Assembly (NCBI GenBank): GCA_019100305.1
Contig: JAHRHW010000031.1
Coordinates: forward strand, 1 to 18,999
Direction: 5' to 3'
DNA from: Candidatus Thiodiazotropha taylori
GTDB taxonomy: Bacteria; Pseudomonadota; Gammaproteobacteria; Chromatiales; Chromatiaceae
Length of the DNA: 18,999 bases
The position numbers and the translations under genes were made by a program. Every line of letters begins with the position of its first letter. The stretch's first letter is position 1. Shown here piece by piece: positions 7,038 to 15,190 of this stretch. Below the pieces are notes generated by a model. It was not told where the DNA came from and made no database searches. It worked only from the letters and a program-made list of their open reading frames with translations.

Positions 7038-7054
7038 ATAGCCAAATCGGCTAT
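7038..7054. repeat. Perfect inverted repeat upstream of prmB
   Basis: ATAGCC and GGCTAT flank AAATC, 31 nt before the prmB start. A -10-like GATAAT follows at 7067-7072, so the repeat lies near the expected -35 position and could be an operator or simply a short hairpin. TGATTATGATTATGA repeats precede it. No -35 consensus is visible. Confidence 0.25.
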
Positions 7055-7084
7055 GATTGTGCGTTTGATAATCTGATAAATTAC

Positions 7085-7978
7085 GTGCAATCACTCAGAT
7101 CCATTACCGATTTCATTCGTTGGACAGCCAGCCGTTTTTCCGAAAGCGGGCTGTTCTTTGGGCATGGCACCGATAATGCTCTGGATGAGGCCGCAGCCCT
7201 GGTTCTGCACGCCCTCCATCTTCCTCCGGATCTTCCCCAGTTCTGGTTTTCCAGCCGATTGACTGAGGAGGAGCGTGAGCGGGTTATCGACCTGGTGACC
7301 CGTCGGATTGAACAGCGTATGCCATTACCCTATTTGACCGGAGAAGCCTGGTTTGCCGGACTCTGCTTCCGGGTCAATGAGCAGGTGCTGATTCCCCGTT
7401 CCCCGATTGCCGAATTGATCGAGAACGAGTTTGTTCCCTGGGTGGACCCCTCTCAGTTGCAGCGGGTGCTCGACCTCTGTTGCGGTAGCGGCTGCATCGG
7501 TATTGCAACCGCGGCCTATCTTCCCGACTGCTCGGTGGATCTGGCGGATATCTCGCCAGCCGCCTTGACTGTCGCCAGTGAGAATGTCGCTCAGCACGGG
7601 CTGAATCAACAGGTAAACCTGTATGAATCAGACCTGTTTGATGGGTTGCCAGGGGTCAAATATGACCTGATTCTCTCCAATCCCCCCTATGTTGGGGCCG
7701 TCGAGATGGCGGAGTTGCCGCCAGAGTACCTGCATGAGCCAAATATGGCGCTTGAAGCGAATGATCAGGGCCTGGAAATTGTCAAAAGGATATTGAATCA
7801 GGCACCTGAGTTCCTAACACCCGGTGGGGTGTTGGTAATGGAGGTAGGCAACAGCGCTGATTTGTTGATGGAGCTCTATCCCGAGGTACCCTTCGTCTGG
7901 CTCGATTTTGCCAGAGGCGGAGAAGGGGTGTTTCTGATCAACGCTGCGGATCTCGCCAGATACGCTGGGCAGTTTTAA
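7085..7978 (+). CDS. prmB: Ribosomal protein L3 N5-glutamine methyltransferase
   Basis: This S-adenosylmethionine-dependent methyltransferase modifies a glutamine of ribosomal protein L3 during 50S assembly, by family assignment. The N-terminal FIRWTASRFSESGLFFGHGTDNALDEAAALVLHAL is typical of PrmB rather than its paralogue PrmC. The SAM-binding motif I is LDLCCGSGCIGI at 129-140, and the catalytic NPPY is at 199-202. The linker PYLTGEAWFAGLCFRVNEQVLIPRSPIAELI also follows the PrmB pattern. The 297 residues are family-typical. The start is GTG at 7085 with no clear Shine-Dalgarno; no in-frame ATG occurs near the conserved N-terminus, so the GTG is favoured. A small gene follows after 22 nt. 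Confidence 0.93.
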   Translation: MQSLRSITDFIRWTASRFSESGLFFGHGTDNALDEAAALVLHALHLPPDLPQFWFSSRLTEEERERVIDLVTRRIEQRMPLPYLTGEAWFAGLCFRVNEQVLIPRSPIAELIENEFVPWVDPSQLQRVLDLCCGSGCIGIATAAYLPDCSVDLADISPAALTVASENVAQHGLNQQVNLYESDLFDGLPGVKYDLILSNPPYVGAVEMAELPPEYLHEPNMALEANDQGLEIVKRILNQAPEFLTPGGVLVMEVGNSADLLMELYPEVPFVWLDFARGGEGVFLINAADLARYAGQF

Positions 7979-8000
7979 CCCCATTTGAGAGATACATGCA

Positions 8001-8318
8001 ATGAGTCTGCAACGTGCAAGAAGCGCTGAAGAGTTTGTTGAATGGGTGAAACAGGCACTGTTGGAAGTCGCTGATCTCAGGGACTGTTATGATTATCAGA
8101 TGGATGAGCTCGGAAGCTATCCATCGTTCCTGGCGCCATTGGAGTCCGGTATCAAGGAGTTGCATCAGGCGATGGTGGATGGTGAGTATCACTTCGACCG
8201 GGAGGATCTCCCGTTCATGGCGCTGGTTGATCGCCACAGCGATGATATTCCCTTTGCCATACTGCTGCGTCAGATCAATGAAACCCACCGCAAGGGAATC
8301 GATGCTGATGCAGAGTAG
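8001..8318 (+). CDS. Small acidic protein of unknown function
   Basis: I do not recognise this 105-residue protein. It is soluble, strongly acidic and probably all helical. It has no signal peptide, membrane segment or cysteine cluster (one Cys, in DCYDYQ). Acidic and aromatic clusters stand out: RDCYDYQMDELGSYPSFLAPLE and DGEYHFDREDLPFMALVDRHSDDIPF. The ATG at 8001 follows GAGAG with fitting spacing, and codon use resembles the neighbours, so it is very likely real. It lies 22 nt after prmB and 66 nt before hemN, in the same direction. Cotranscription with prmB is likely. An alternative frame at 8089-8373 is a shadow. Confidence 0.7.
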   Translation: MSLQRARSAEEFVEWVKQALLEVADLRDCYDYQMDELGSYPSFLAPLESGIKELHQAMVDGEYHFDREDLPFMALVDRHSDDIPFAILLRQINETHRKGIDADAE

Positions 8319-8384
8319 TATCAATCGAGGTATTGCATCGGCAATATCCTGGCTAGCGCAATTACACAATTAGAGAGATAGGTT

Positions 8385-9770
8385 ATGGATCATTCGACAC
8401 AATTCGACCTGGAACTGATCGGTAAATACAATCAGACCGGTCCGCGATATACCTCATATCCGACCGCTGTCCAGTTTGAAGAAAAATACGATGATGCCGA
8501 GTATCGTCGTATCGCCCAGCAGAGCAATGCCAGCGGTAGCCCGCTATCTCTCTATTTTCACATTCCGTTTTGCGATACCGTCTGCTTCTATTGTGCCTGC
8601 AACAAGGTGGCGACCAAGGACCGCACCATGGCGGCAGGCTATCTGGCCCGGGTTCATGAAGAGCTGCGTATGCAGTCAGAGCTGTTCGACGACTCCCGAG
8701 TGGTGACCCAGCTTCACTGGGGCGGCGGTACCCCGACCTTCATCAGCCACGACGAAATGCGGCAATTGATGGCCAAGACCCGGGAGTCTTTCACCCTGCT
8801 GGATGATGACAGCGGTGAATACTCTATCGAGATCGACCCCAGGGAAGCGCAAGGGCATACCATCAAGCTGTTGCGGGAGTTGGGTTTCAATCGAATGAGT
8901 CTGGGAGTGCAGGATTTCGATGCCAAGGTCCAGAAGGCGGTCAATCGGTTGCAGAGTAAACAGGAGACCCTGCAGGTGCTGCAGGCTGCCCGGGATGAGG
9001 GATTTCGCTCCACCAGTATCGATCTCATCTACGGGCTGCCCCATCAGAGCCTGAAGAGCTTTTCCGCAACCCTGGACGAGATTCTGGAAGTGGATCCGGA
9101 TCGGCTCTCGGTATTCAACTACGCCCATCTTCCGGAACGCTTCAAACCGCAGCGGCGGATCAATGCGGAGGAGTTGCCAGCGCCGCAGGAGAAACTCGAT
9201 ATTCTGCAGATGACCATCGATAAGCTGTCGGATGCCGGTTATATCTATGTCGGTATGGATCACTTTGCCAAACCGGATGATGAGTTGGTGAAAGCCCAGG
9301 AAGACGGTACTCTGTATCGTAACTTCCAGGGTTACTCGACCCATGCGGACTGCGATCTGATAGGATTGGGGGCAACCTCGATCGGTATGGTCGGGCCCAG
9401 TTATGCACAGAACATGCGTAGCCTGGATGAATACTACGAACGGATCGATGCAGGAAGACTGGCGGTGTTTCGTGGCGTAACCCTGACCCGTGACGACCTG
9501 ATCCGGCGCGATGTGATCACCCGCCTGATCTGCCATTACACCCTCAGTATCGGTGATGTTGAAGCCGTCTGGGAGATCGATTTCAGAGACTACTTCGCGG
9601 ATGAGCTGGAACGTCTGCAGGAGATGGTGTCGGACGGTCTGATCAGCATTGAGGATGGGGCCATCAACGTGCTACCCAGAGGGCGTCTGTTGATTCGTAA
9701 CATCTGCATGCAGTTCGATATCTACCTCAACAGCAAGGCCTCTCAGGGCAGCTTCTCGAAAGTTATCTGA
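8385..9770 (+). CDS. hemN: Oxygen-independent coproporphyrinogen III oxidase (radical SAM)
   Basis: This cytoplasmic radical SAM enzyme converts coproporphyrinogen III to protoporphyrinogen IX without oxygen in haem synthesis. HIPFCDTVCFYCACN gives Cys63, Cys67, Cys70 and Cys72, the CX3CX2CXC pattern of true HemN. GGGTPTF follows at 113-119, and the long N-terminus (LELIGKYNQTGPRYTSYPTAVQF) that wraps the active site in E. coli HemN is also present. At 461 residues it has the normal length. The cysteine pattern and the conserved N-terminus argue against the HemW paralogue. No FNR/ANR box (TTGAT-N4-ATCAA) is visible in the 66-nt upstream gap. It converges with the type II secretion operon. Confidence 0.95.
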   Translation: MDHSTQFDLELIGKYNQTGPRYTSYPTAVQFEEKYDDAEYRRIAQQSNASGSPLSLYFHIPFCDTVCFYCACNKVATKDRTMAAGYLARVHEELRMQSELFDDSRVVTQLHWGGGTPTFISHDEMRQLMAKTRESFTLLDDDSGEYSIEIDPREAQGHTIKLLRELGFNRMSLGVQDFDAKVQKAVNRLQSKQETLQVLQAARDEGFRSTSIDLIYGLPHQSLKSFSATLDEILEVDPDRLSVFNYAHLPERFKPQRRINAEELPAPQEKLDILQMTIDKLSDAGYIYVGMDHFAKPDDELVKAQEDGTLYRNFQGYSTHADCDLIGLGATSIGMVGPSYAQNMRSLDEYYERIDAGRLAVFRGVTLTRDDLIRRDVITRLICHYTLSIGDVEAVWEIDFRDYFADELERLQEMVSDGLISIEDGAINVLPRGRLLIRNICMQFDIYLNSKASQGSFSKVI

Positions 9771-9780
9771 TCCATCAGAT
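9765..9780 (+). terminator. Palindrome overlapping the hemN stop
   Basis: ATCTGAT and ATCAGAT are perfect reverse complements, two bases apart, and span the hemN TGA. Only a TTTT some 15 nt later follows, so it is a weak candidate for a transcript end between the convergent hemN and the secretion operon. Confidence 0.25.
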
Positions 9781-9833
9781 CGGCTGATTGGTACGATTTT
9801 GGTGCCAGGCTGAGAATGCTCCCCTGGGCAATT

Positions 9834-10178
9834 CTATTGTACAGGGGTCAATGCCTGGATCGCTTTACGGTTCCCCTGGGCGGCGGCCTGCTGAACCCAG
9901 TGCATTGCCTGACGTTCATTCTTTTCGACTCCCATTCCATGATAGAAGAGGTAGCCCAGGGCGTATTGCGCCTTGTCGTTACCGGCGGCTGCGAGGGGAA
10001 ACAGCAGTTGAAAGACCCTCTTGTACTCTTTGGCGTTGTAAGCCTTGTGAGCTTCATTCAGGGTAAGCGCGGTTTCATCCACTGAAGGATCCGGGGAGGT
10101 TGCACAACCGCTCAGAATGGCTAAACAGAGCGCGATGATCAGCGGCAGTGTGCGCATTGGTTTGCTAGAAAATTCCAT
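9834..10178 (-). CDS. Sel1-repeat lipoprotein, last gene of the gsp operon
   Basis: This is a small exported lipoprotein of 114 residues. The frame opens at 10178, but ATG 10157 (residue 8) gives a tidier signal peptide, MRTLPLIIALCLAILSGC, with lipobox LSGC. Ala follows the Cys, which is compatible with outer-membrane sorting. The mature part has one clear Sel1 repeat (about 67-102, NDKAQYALGYLFYHGMGVEKNERQAMHWVQQAAAQGN), preceded by a weaker half-repeat at 44-66. Sel1 repeats are TPR-like protein-interaction modules. The frame begins 4 nt after the gspF stop, so it belongs to the gspDEF transcript. A role as a secretin assembly or pilotin-type factor is plausible from context but unproven. 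A CCCCTG/CAGGGG pair (9821-9826, 9842-9847) spans its stop. Confidence 0.8.
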   Translation of the reverse strand: MEFSSKPMRTLPLIIALCLAILSGCATSPDPSVDETALTLNEAHKAYNAKEYKRVFQLLFPLAAAGNDKAQYALGYLFYHGMGVEKNERQAMHWVQQAAAQGNRKAIQALTPVQ

Positions 10179-10182
10179 AGAG

Positions 10183-11394
10183 TCAGGCTACCAATTGGTT
10201 AAGATCGAAAATAGGCAGCAGTATAGCCAGTACGATGACCAGCACAATACCACCCATCACCAGGATGAGTATAGGTTCGAACAGTCCCTGAATCGTGGAG
10301 ACCAGGGTCTCTATCTCTCGCTCCTGGATATCGGCGGAGCGCTCCAGCATACCTTCCAGGTTACCACTCGATTCACCACTGGCGAGCAGACTGAGGGTCA
10401 TTGGAGGGAAGTATCCGGTTTTGTCCAGGGCCTGATAGAGGCTGGCCCCCTCACGAACCCTGGAGGTGGCTTCCTCGACGGCAGTGCGCATCGGCAGATT
10501 GGTCAGGACCTGGGAAGCGATGCGCATCGAATCGAGAATCGGTACGCTGCTGGCGGCCATGATGCTCAGGGTTCTGGAGAAACGGGCCGCATTGGCGGTC
10601 CGCACGAGACGCCCCACCAGAGGGATGCGCAGCAGGGTGCGATGCCACCAGCGTTTGGGGCCGGGTTTCTTCAGCAGATAGCTGAAAAACAGACCGAGTA
10701 CCAGCAGTGAGACGAAGATCGGCACCCCGTAGCTGCGGAAGGTGTCACTGGTGGACATCAATGCCTGGGTAATCCAGGGGAGTTCGGCGGACATGGATTC
10801 GAACACCCGGGTGACCTGGGGCACGATATAGGTCAACAGACCACCGACAATCAGCAGTGAGACGATGGTCAGCAGTGCCGGGTAGAAGAGGGCGAAGATG
10901 GTCTTCTGACGCATCTGCTGGCGCTGCTCGGTGTAGTCCGCGAGTCTCTCCAGGACCACTTCAAGGTGGCCTGACTCCTCTCCGGAAGAGACGGTCTGGA
11001 TATAGACTTCCGGGAAGGTTTTGGGAAACTCCTTGAGGCCATCCGCCAGGGTTCTACCCTCCAGGACCTTGGCCCGTACCGCCAGCAGGGTGCGCTCCAC
11101 ATGGCGTTTGTCCGATTGCTGGGCGGTGGTTTTCAGAACATGTTCAAGGGGCAATCCGGAGCGTAACAGGGTGGCCATCTGACGGGTGATCAGAGCCAGT
11201 TCCATGGCATTGATCTGACGCTGAAACAGCTTACCCTTGCTCTGTGTGGCAGTGCCGCTTGCGGAATCGATGCTGAGGGGTGTCAGTCCTGATTCTCGCA
11301 GTTGCTGACGAACCTGTCGTGGGCTGTCACCCTCAAGAACGCCACGCTTCTCCTTGCCGCTCGGATCGAGTGCTACATATTCAAAGGCGTCCAA
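10183..11394 (-). CDS. gspF: Type II secretion system inner-membrane protein GspF
   Basis: This is the polytopic platform protein that couples the ATPase GspE to the pseudopilus. It has 403 residues. There are two repeated T2SF domains, at about 68-192 (ITRQMATLLRSGLPLEHVL) and 271-395 (FSRTLSIMAASSVPILDSM), each with the conserved SGEESG/SGESSG turn. Membrane helices are near 168-192, 224-241 and 371-396. The N-terminal cytoplasmic domain begins FEYVALDPSGKEKRGVLEGDS, as usual for GspF. It starts 6 nt after the gspE stop and is followed after 4 nt by the Sel1 lipoprotein. PilC of type IV pili is the related alternative, but the neighbours decide for GspF. Confidence 0.95.
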   Translation of the reverse strand: MDAFEYVALDPSGKEKRGVLEGDSPRQVRQQLRESGLTPLSIDSASGTATQSKGKLFQRQINAMELALITRQMATLLRSGLPLEHVLKTTAQQSDKRHVERTLLAVRAKVLEGRTLADGLKEFPKTFPEVYIQTVSSGEESGHLEVVLERLADYTEQRQQMRQKTIFALFYPALLTIVSLLIVGGLLTYIVPQVTRVFESMSAELPWITQALMSTSDTFRSYGVPIFVSLLVLGLFFSYLLKKPGPKRWWHRTLLRIPLVGRLVRTANAARFSRTLSIMAASSVPILDSMRIASQVLTNLPMRTAVEEATSRVREGASLYQALDKTGYFPPMTLSLLASGESSGNLEGMLERSADIQEREIETLVSTIQGLFEPILILVMGGIVLVIVLAILLPIFDLNQLVA

Positions 11395-11400
11395 GGCGGG

Positions 11401-12969
11401 CTATCCTTCCTGGGTCACGCGGATGATCTCATCGATGGTGGTATCACCATCGAGAACCCGCTTCATGCCATCCTGGCGAATACTGTCGGAGTAGTTTCTG
11501 GCGTGTTCCAGCATCTCCATCTCGCCGCTGCCTTTGTGAATCATATTGCGCAGGCTCTCGTCGATGGTGATCAGTTCATAGATGCCTGTTCTGCCCGCAT
11601 AGCCGTGGTGATGACACTTTTCACACCCTTTGGCTGAGTAGATCGTGACCGATTCACTACCCGGTTGTTCCAATAGTTCCAGCTCCTGCTGACTGGCGGT
11701 GTAAGGCTCCTTGCAGTGGGGACACAGGGTACGTACCAGGCGCTGGGCCAGTACACCGATCAGACTGGAGGAGAGCAGAAACGGCTCCACACCCATATCC
11801 CTGAGACGGGAGATGCTGCCGATCGCCGTGTTGGTATGCAGACTCGACATCACCATATGACCGGTCAAACTGGCCTGTACGGCTATTTGTGCCGTTTCCA
11901 GGTCACGAATTTCGCCCACCATCACCACATCCGGATCCTGACGAAGAATCGCCCTCAGGCCGCGGGCAAAGGTGAGGTCGACCTTGTTGTTCACCTGGGT
12001 CTGTCCAATGCCGTCGAGATAGTACTCGATCGGGTCTTCCACGGTGACGATGTTACGGCTCTGGGTGTTGAGCCGGCTCAAAGCGGCATACAGGGTGGTG
12101 GTCTTACCCGAGCCGGTGGGACCAGTGACCAGAAAGATGCCGTGGGGACGCCGAATCACGCCGGGATCGACCTGCTCCAGCAGCTCTTTCGCCATGCCAA
12201 GATGTTCCAGATCGAGCCGTCCCGCCTGCTTGTCGAGCAGACGCAGCACCACCCGTTCGCCATAGCTGGAGGGTAGGGTCGAGACACGCACATCCACTGG
12301 GCGGTTACCCACTTTCAAAGAGATCCGGCCATCCTGGGGAATGCGCTTTTCAGCGATATCGAGCTGTGCCATGACCTTGATACGGGAGACCAGGAATGAA
12401 GAGACATTGCGCGGTGGCGAGAGTACTTCGCGCAACACCCCGTCGACCCGGAAGCGAACCACCAGACGGTTTTCATAGGGTTCGATATGGATATCCGAAG
12501 CCTGCTCTTTGATGGCCTCGGTAAACAGGGCGTTGATCAGCCGGATGATCGGTGCATCATCGTCACTGCCCAGCAGATCTTCCGGTTGGTTGAGCGCCTG
12601 GGCCGCATGATCGAGATCCATGTCATCGCCCATGGTCTCCATGATCTGGCTCGATTGTTTGGAGCCCGACTCATAGATCAGTGAGAGCTGTCTCTCCAGA
12701 CTCTCCTCATCGATCTGTTTGAACACCAGGGGTTGCTCATAGAGCCGCCGGATTTCATTCAGTACTAAGATCGAAACGCCGGGTTTGTAGAGTAACTCAT
12801 ACTCGCCACTCTGGTCGTTATGCACCACCACAGCGCCATGCCTTCTTGCGTAGGCATAAGGCAGCTGACTCGGTTCCTGGGGTGGCAGGCTCTGCGGCTC
12901 TTCGGAAAGCAGTTCGGATACCGGATCCAATGCGTCCTGTAGTGGATTTGATGGCGTCGTGTCAGACAT
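11401..12969 (-). CDS. gspE: Type II secretion system ATPase GspE
   Basis: This is the cytoplasmic hexameric ATPase that drives pseudopilus extension. It has 522 residues. The N-terminal N1E/N2E region (residues 1-140) starts with an acidic, Pro-rich segment that should contact GspL. Key elements are the Walker A GPTGSGKT (283-290), Asp box EDPIEY (311-316), Walker B region DPDVVMVGE (345-353) and His box HTN (378-380). A tetracysteine zinc module is formed by CPHC (416-419) and CEKC (449-452), which is typical of GspE. SSYGERVVLRLLDK precedes the ATPase core. The ATG at 12969 lies 15 nt after the gspD stop. The tetracysteine module and the gspD/gspF neighbours separate it from PilT-type retraction ATPases. 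Confidence 0.96.
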   Translation of the reverse strand: MSDTTPSNPLQDALDPVSELLSEEPQSLPPQEPSQLPYAYARRHGAVVVHNDQSGEYELLYKPGVSILVLNEIRRLYEQPLVFKQIDEESLERQLSLIYESGSKQSSQIMETMGDDMDLDHAAQALNQPEDLLGSDDDAPIIRLINALFTEAIKEQASDIHIEPYENRLVVRFRVDGVLREVLSPPRNVSSFLVSRIKVMAQLDIAEKRIPQDGRISLKVGNRPVDVRVSTLPSSYGERVVLRLLDKQAGRLDLEHLGMAKELLEQVDPGVIRRPHGIFLVTGPTGSGKTTTLYAALSRLNTQSRNIVTVEDPIEYYLDGIGQTQVNNKVDLTFARGLRAILRQDPDVVMVGEIRDLETAQIAVQASLTGHMVMSSLHTNTAIGSISRLRDMGVEPFLLSSSLIGVLAQRLVRTLCPHCKEPYTASQQELELLEQPGSESVTIYSAKGCEKCHHHGYAGRTGIYELITIDESLRNMIHKGSGEMEMLEHARNYSDSIRQDGMKRVLDGDTTIDEIIRVTQEG

Positions 12970-12984
12970 GGCTTGCGCGACCGC

Positions 12985-14994
12985 TCAGAGTTCCGGCTCT
13001 GTCGGTTCACCCTCGAAAGGCGGAGCGAATGTCCCGAAGCGCGGCGGCATGATCGGCGTCTCCTCATCATCCATCAGACTGACTCCTTCCTGCTTCATCT
13101 TCAGTTGCTGGGCGCGGAAGTAGTTGTATTTGTCACTCGCGATCTGGGTACTGATCGCAGCGTCCCGCAACACCACAGGTCGGAGAAAGACCATCAGGTT
13201 GCGTTTCACTTTGGTGGTCTTGTTGGCGCGGAAGAGGGCGCCCAGCAAAGGAATGTCGCCAAGCAGCGGTACTTTCTCTTCGGTCTGTTGGAGGTCTTCC
13301 TGGATCAGACCGCCGAGCACGATTGTCGCGCCATCTTCCACCATTACCACGGTTTTGATGGTGCGCTTGTTGGTAACGATATCGCTGGTACCGGTACTGG
13401 CGGAGGCATTGATGCTGGAGATCTCCTGTTCAATCTCAAGCTGAATGGAGTTGCCTTCGTTGATTTGAGGTTTGACCTTCAGGGTCAGGCCCACATCCTC
13501 ACGCTGTACAGTCTGGAAGGGATTCACCGAATTGCTGGTGCCGCCGGTGGAACTGTAGGAGCCGGTTATGAAAGGCACATTCTGACCGATCACGATCTCA
13601 GCTTCCTGGTTATCCAGTGTGGTCAGGCTGGGGGTGGAGAGAATGTTGCTGGTGGTATCGCTCTCCAGTGCCTGTATCAGTGCAGCGAAGTTGACCCGGT
13701 CGCTGTCAAATCGTCCCAGGCCGATGGAGGTGCCGGGGCCCAGAGGTACGCCAGCACCGGCAGCTACGGAGTTATAGACGTCAGTAATCGTCGGTGAACC
13801 CAGGTTGATCACACCAACCGGTCCCTGACCATCCGGTGTGCCATCAACCACCCACTGCACACCCAGGCTTTTGGCCTTGTCGTAGGAGACTTCAGCAATG
13901 ATCGCCTCAACCAGAACCTGAGCGCGACGGATATCCAGTTTACGGATGATTGCCTGCAGGGAGTGGAAAACGTCCGGTGGCGCGGTAATGATCAAAGCGT
14001 TCGAGGCTTCATCCGCCTGTATGTTGACCGGCACCTTGAGTTTGCTTTTGGCCTTGGCCGCTTTTCCCTGGCCACCCTCGTCGATATTTTCGCTGACACC
14101 GGTCAGCACATTTACCAGGTCAACCGCATTGGCGTATTTCAGATAGACAACCTGGGCATTGCCCTCGTTGTCAAACGGGGTGTCCAGATGTTCGATCACC
14201 ACCCGCGCCCGCAGGCGTTCTGTCGGGTCACCGCTGATCAGAATGCTGTTGGTGCGTTCGTCGGCAACCATCTTTGAGGCTGATTTGGAGGCGCCCTTGG
14301 CTGCAGTCGGTTTGAGACTTTCCAGAATCCGTACTACCTCGGCAGCGGAGGCGTGCTGCAGTGTGATGACCTCGATGGAGCTGTCACTGACCTGATCGAT
14401 CTGTTCGATGATTCTCATCAGACGGTCCACGTTGCGGCGCCGGTCGGAGATGATCAGGACATTGGTGTCCGGGTAGGCCGCCAGATGTCCCTCCTGGGGA
14501 ATCAGTGGGCGCAGGATCGGGACGAGTTGGGCGGAGGTGACATTCTTCACCTGAATGATCCGGGTGACGATCTGATCGCCGGGCAGGGCGCCGGCTCTGC
14601 TGAGGGTTGGGATGCCTCCCTGTTTGGCTTTTACATCAGGGACGATCTTGATCACATCGCCACTGGGAATGGTTGAAAAACCATGCACCTCAAGGATCGA
14701 CAGAAAGACTTCGTAGAACTCGTTCCGATCCATCGGATGGGCGGATATCACGGTGACCTTGCCTTTAACTCGCGGATCGATGACGAAGTTCTTGCCGGTA
14801 TGTTCTGAAACCGTTTTGATCAGGGCTTCGATATCTGCGTTGTTCAGATTCAGGGTGATCTGCTCGGCATGGCTGGGCGTGATAGTCGCAAAGTTCAACA
14901 GAACCACGCAGCAGCACAGCACGATTGCATGGCGAATTCTGTGGTGGAGCGGGGCTGATCTGTCCATGAATATATTGGCCGAATTGGTGATCAT
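12985..14994 (-). CDS. gspD: Type II secretion system secretin GspD
   Basis: This forms the multimeric outer-membrane channel through which folded exoproteins leave. It has 669 residues. A long signal peptide ends in TPSHA, with cleavage expected after residue 43. Domains follow in order: N0 (about 44-118, NNADIEALIKTVSEHTGKNFVIDP), N1 (143-205), N2 (207-275), N3 (279-358) and the secretin core (about 362-610). The core carries VPFITGSYSS, VGLTLKVKPQI and VPLLGDIPLLGALFR. A 60-residue C-terminal tail ends in a Pro/Glu-rich stretch, where pilotin-binding S-domains sit in other secretins; I see no proof of that here. AGGGGA upstream supports the ATG at 14994, although Met10 is possible. The gene opens the D-E-F block. 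Confidence 0.96.
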   Translation of the reverse strand: MITNSANIFMDRSAPLHHRIRHAIVLCCCVVLLNFATITPSHAEQITLNLNNADIEALIKTVSEHTGKNFVIDPRVKGKVTVISAHPMDRNEFYEVFLSILEVHGFSTIPSGDVIKIVPDVKAKQGGIPTLSRAGALPGDQIVTRIIQVKNVTSAQLVPILRPLIPQEGHLAAYPDTNVLIISDRRRNVDRLMRIIEQIDQVSDSSIEVITLQHASAAEVVRILESLKPTAAKGASKSASKMVADERTNSILISGDPTERLRARVVIEHLDTPFDNEGNAQVVYLKYANAVDLVNVLTGVSENIDEGGQGKAAKAKSKLKVPVNIQADEASNALIITAPPDVFHSLQAIIRKLDIRRAQVLVEAIIAEVSYDKAKSLGVQWVVDGTPDGQGPVGVINLGSPTITDVYNSVAAGAGVPLGPGTSIGLGRFDSDRVNFAALIQALESDTTSNILSTPSLTTLDNQEAEIVIGQNVPFITGSYSSTGGTSNSVNPFQTVQREDVGLTLKVKPQINEGNSIQLEIEQEISSINASASTGTSDIVTNKRTIKTVVMVEDGATIVLGGLIQEDLQQTEEKVPLLGDIPLLGALFRANKTTKVKRNLMVFLRPVVLRDAAISTQIASDKYNYFRAQQLKMKQEGVSLMDDEETPIMPPRFGTFAPPFEGEPTEPEL

Positions 14995-15124
14995 TGAAGC
15001 TGTCCCCTAGCACTCTCTGCAACAAGCCTGATCCAATTCAGGTCACTGGTTTGTGACAGGTCAGGGAAATAGTTGTGAAATTCTTTATTCATCATGGGTT
15101 TATGTTGAATATGTAATGCTTTCC

Positions 15125-15162
15125 ATAATAGCAGATGATAGCGCATTGGCCTACCGGTTCAA
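15125..15162 (-). promoter_or_regulatory. Candidate internal promoter for gspDEF
   Basis: On the - strand TTGAAC (+ 15157-15162), 16 nt, then TATCAT (+ 15135-15140) resembles a sigma70 promoter. An alternative extended -10, TGCTATTAT, ends at + 15125. The 196-nt gap is otherwise gene-free. It also holds CATAATA/TATTATG (15124-15130, 15168-15174), GTCAC/GTGAC (15042-15046, 15053-15057) and CCTGA/TCAGG (15027-15031, 15038-15042) repeats, so the gspD transcript leader may fold. Confidence 0.35.
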
Positions 15163-15190
15163 AACAGTATTATGAAACAGTGCACATGCT

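Noticed and set aside
6903..7084. Short peptides in the iscR-prmB gap
   Set aside because: The longest ATG frames I found on the + strand are about 15 and 22 codons, without ribosome sites or recognisable sequence.
8676..9536. 286-codon open frame on the - strand
   Set aside because: It is wholly antisense to hemN, whose radical-SAM motifs and length are unambiguous; no ribosome site or recognisable domain is seen.
12973..13797. 274-codon open frame on the + strand
   Set aside because: It is antisense to the gspD secretin domain; its composition is what reverse reading of conserved GspD codons gives, with no motif of its own.
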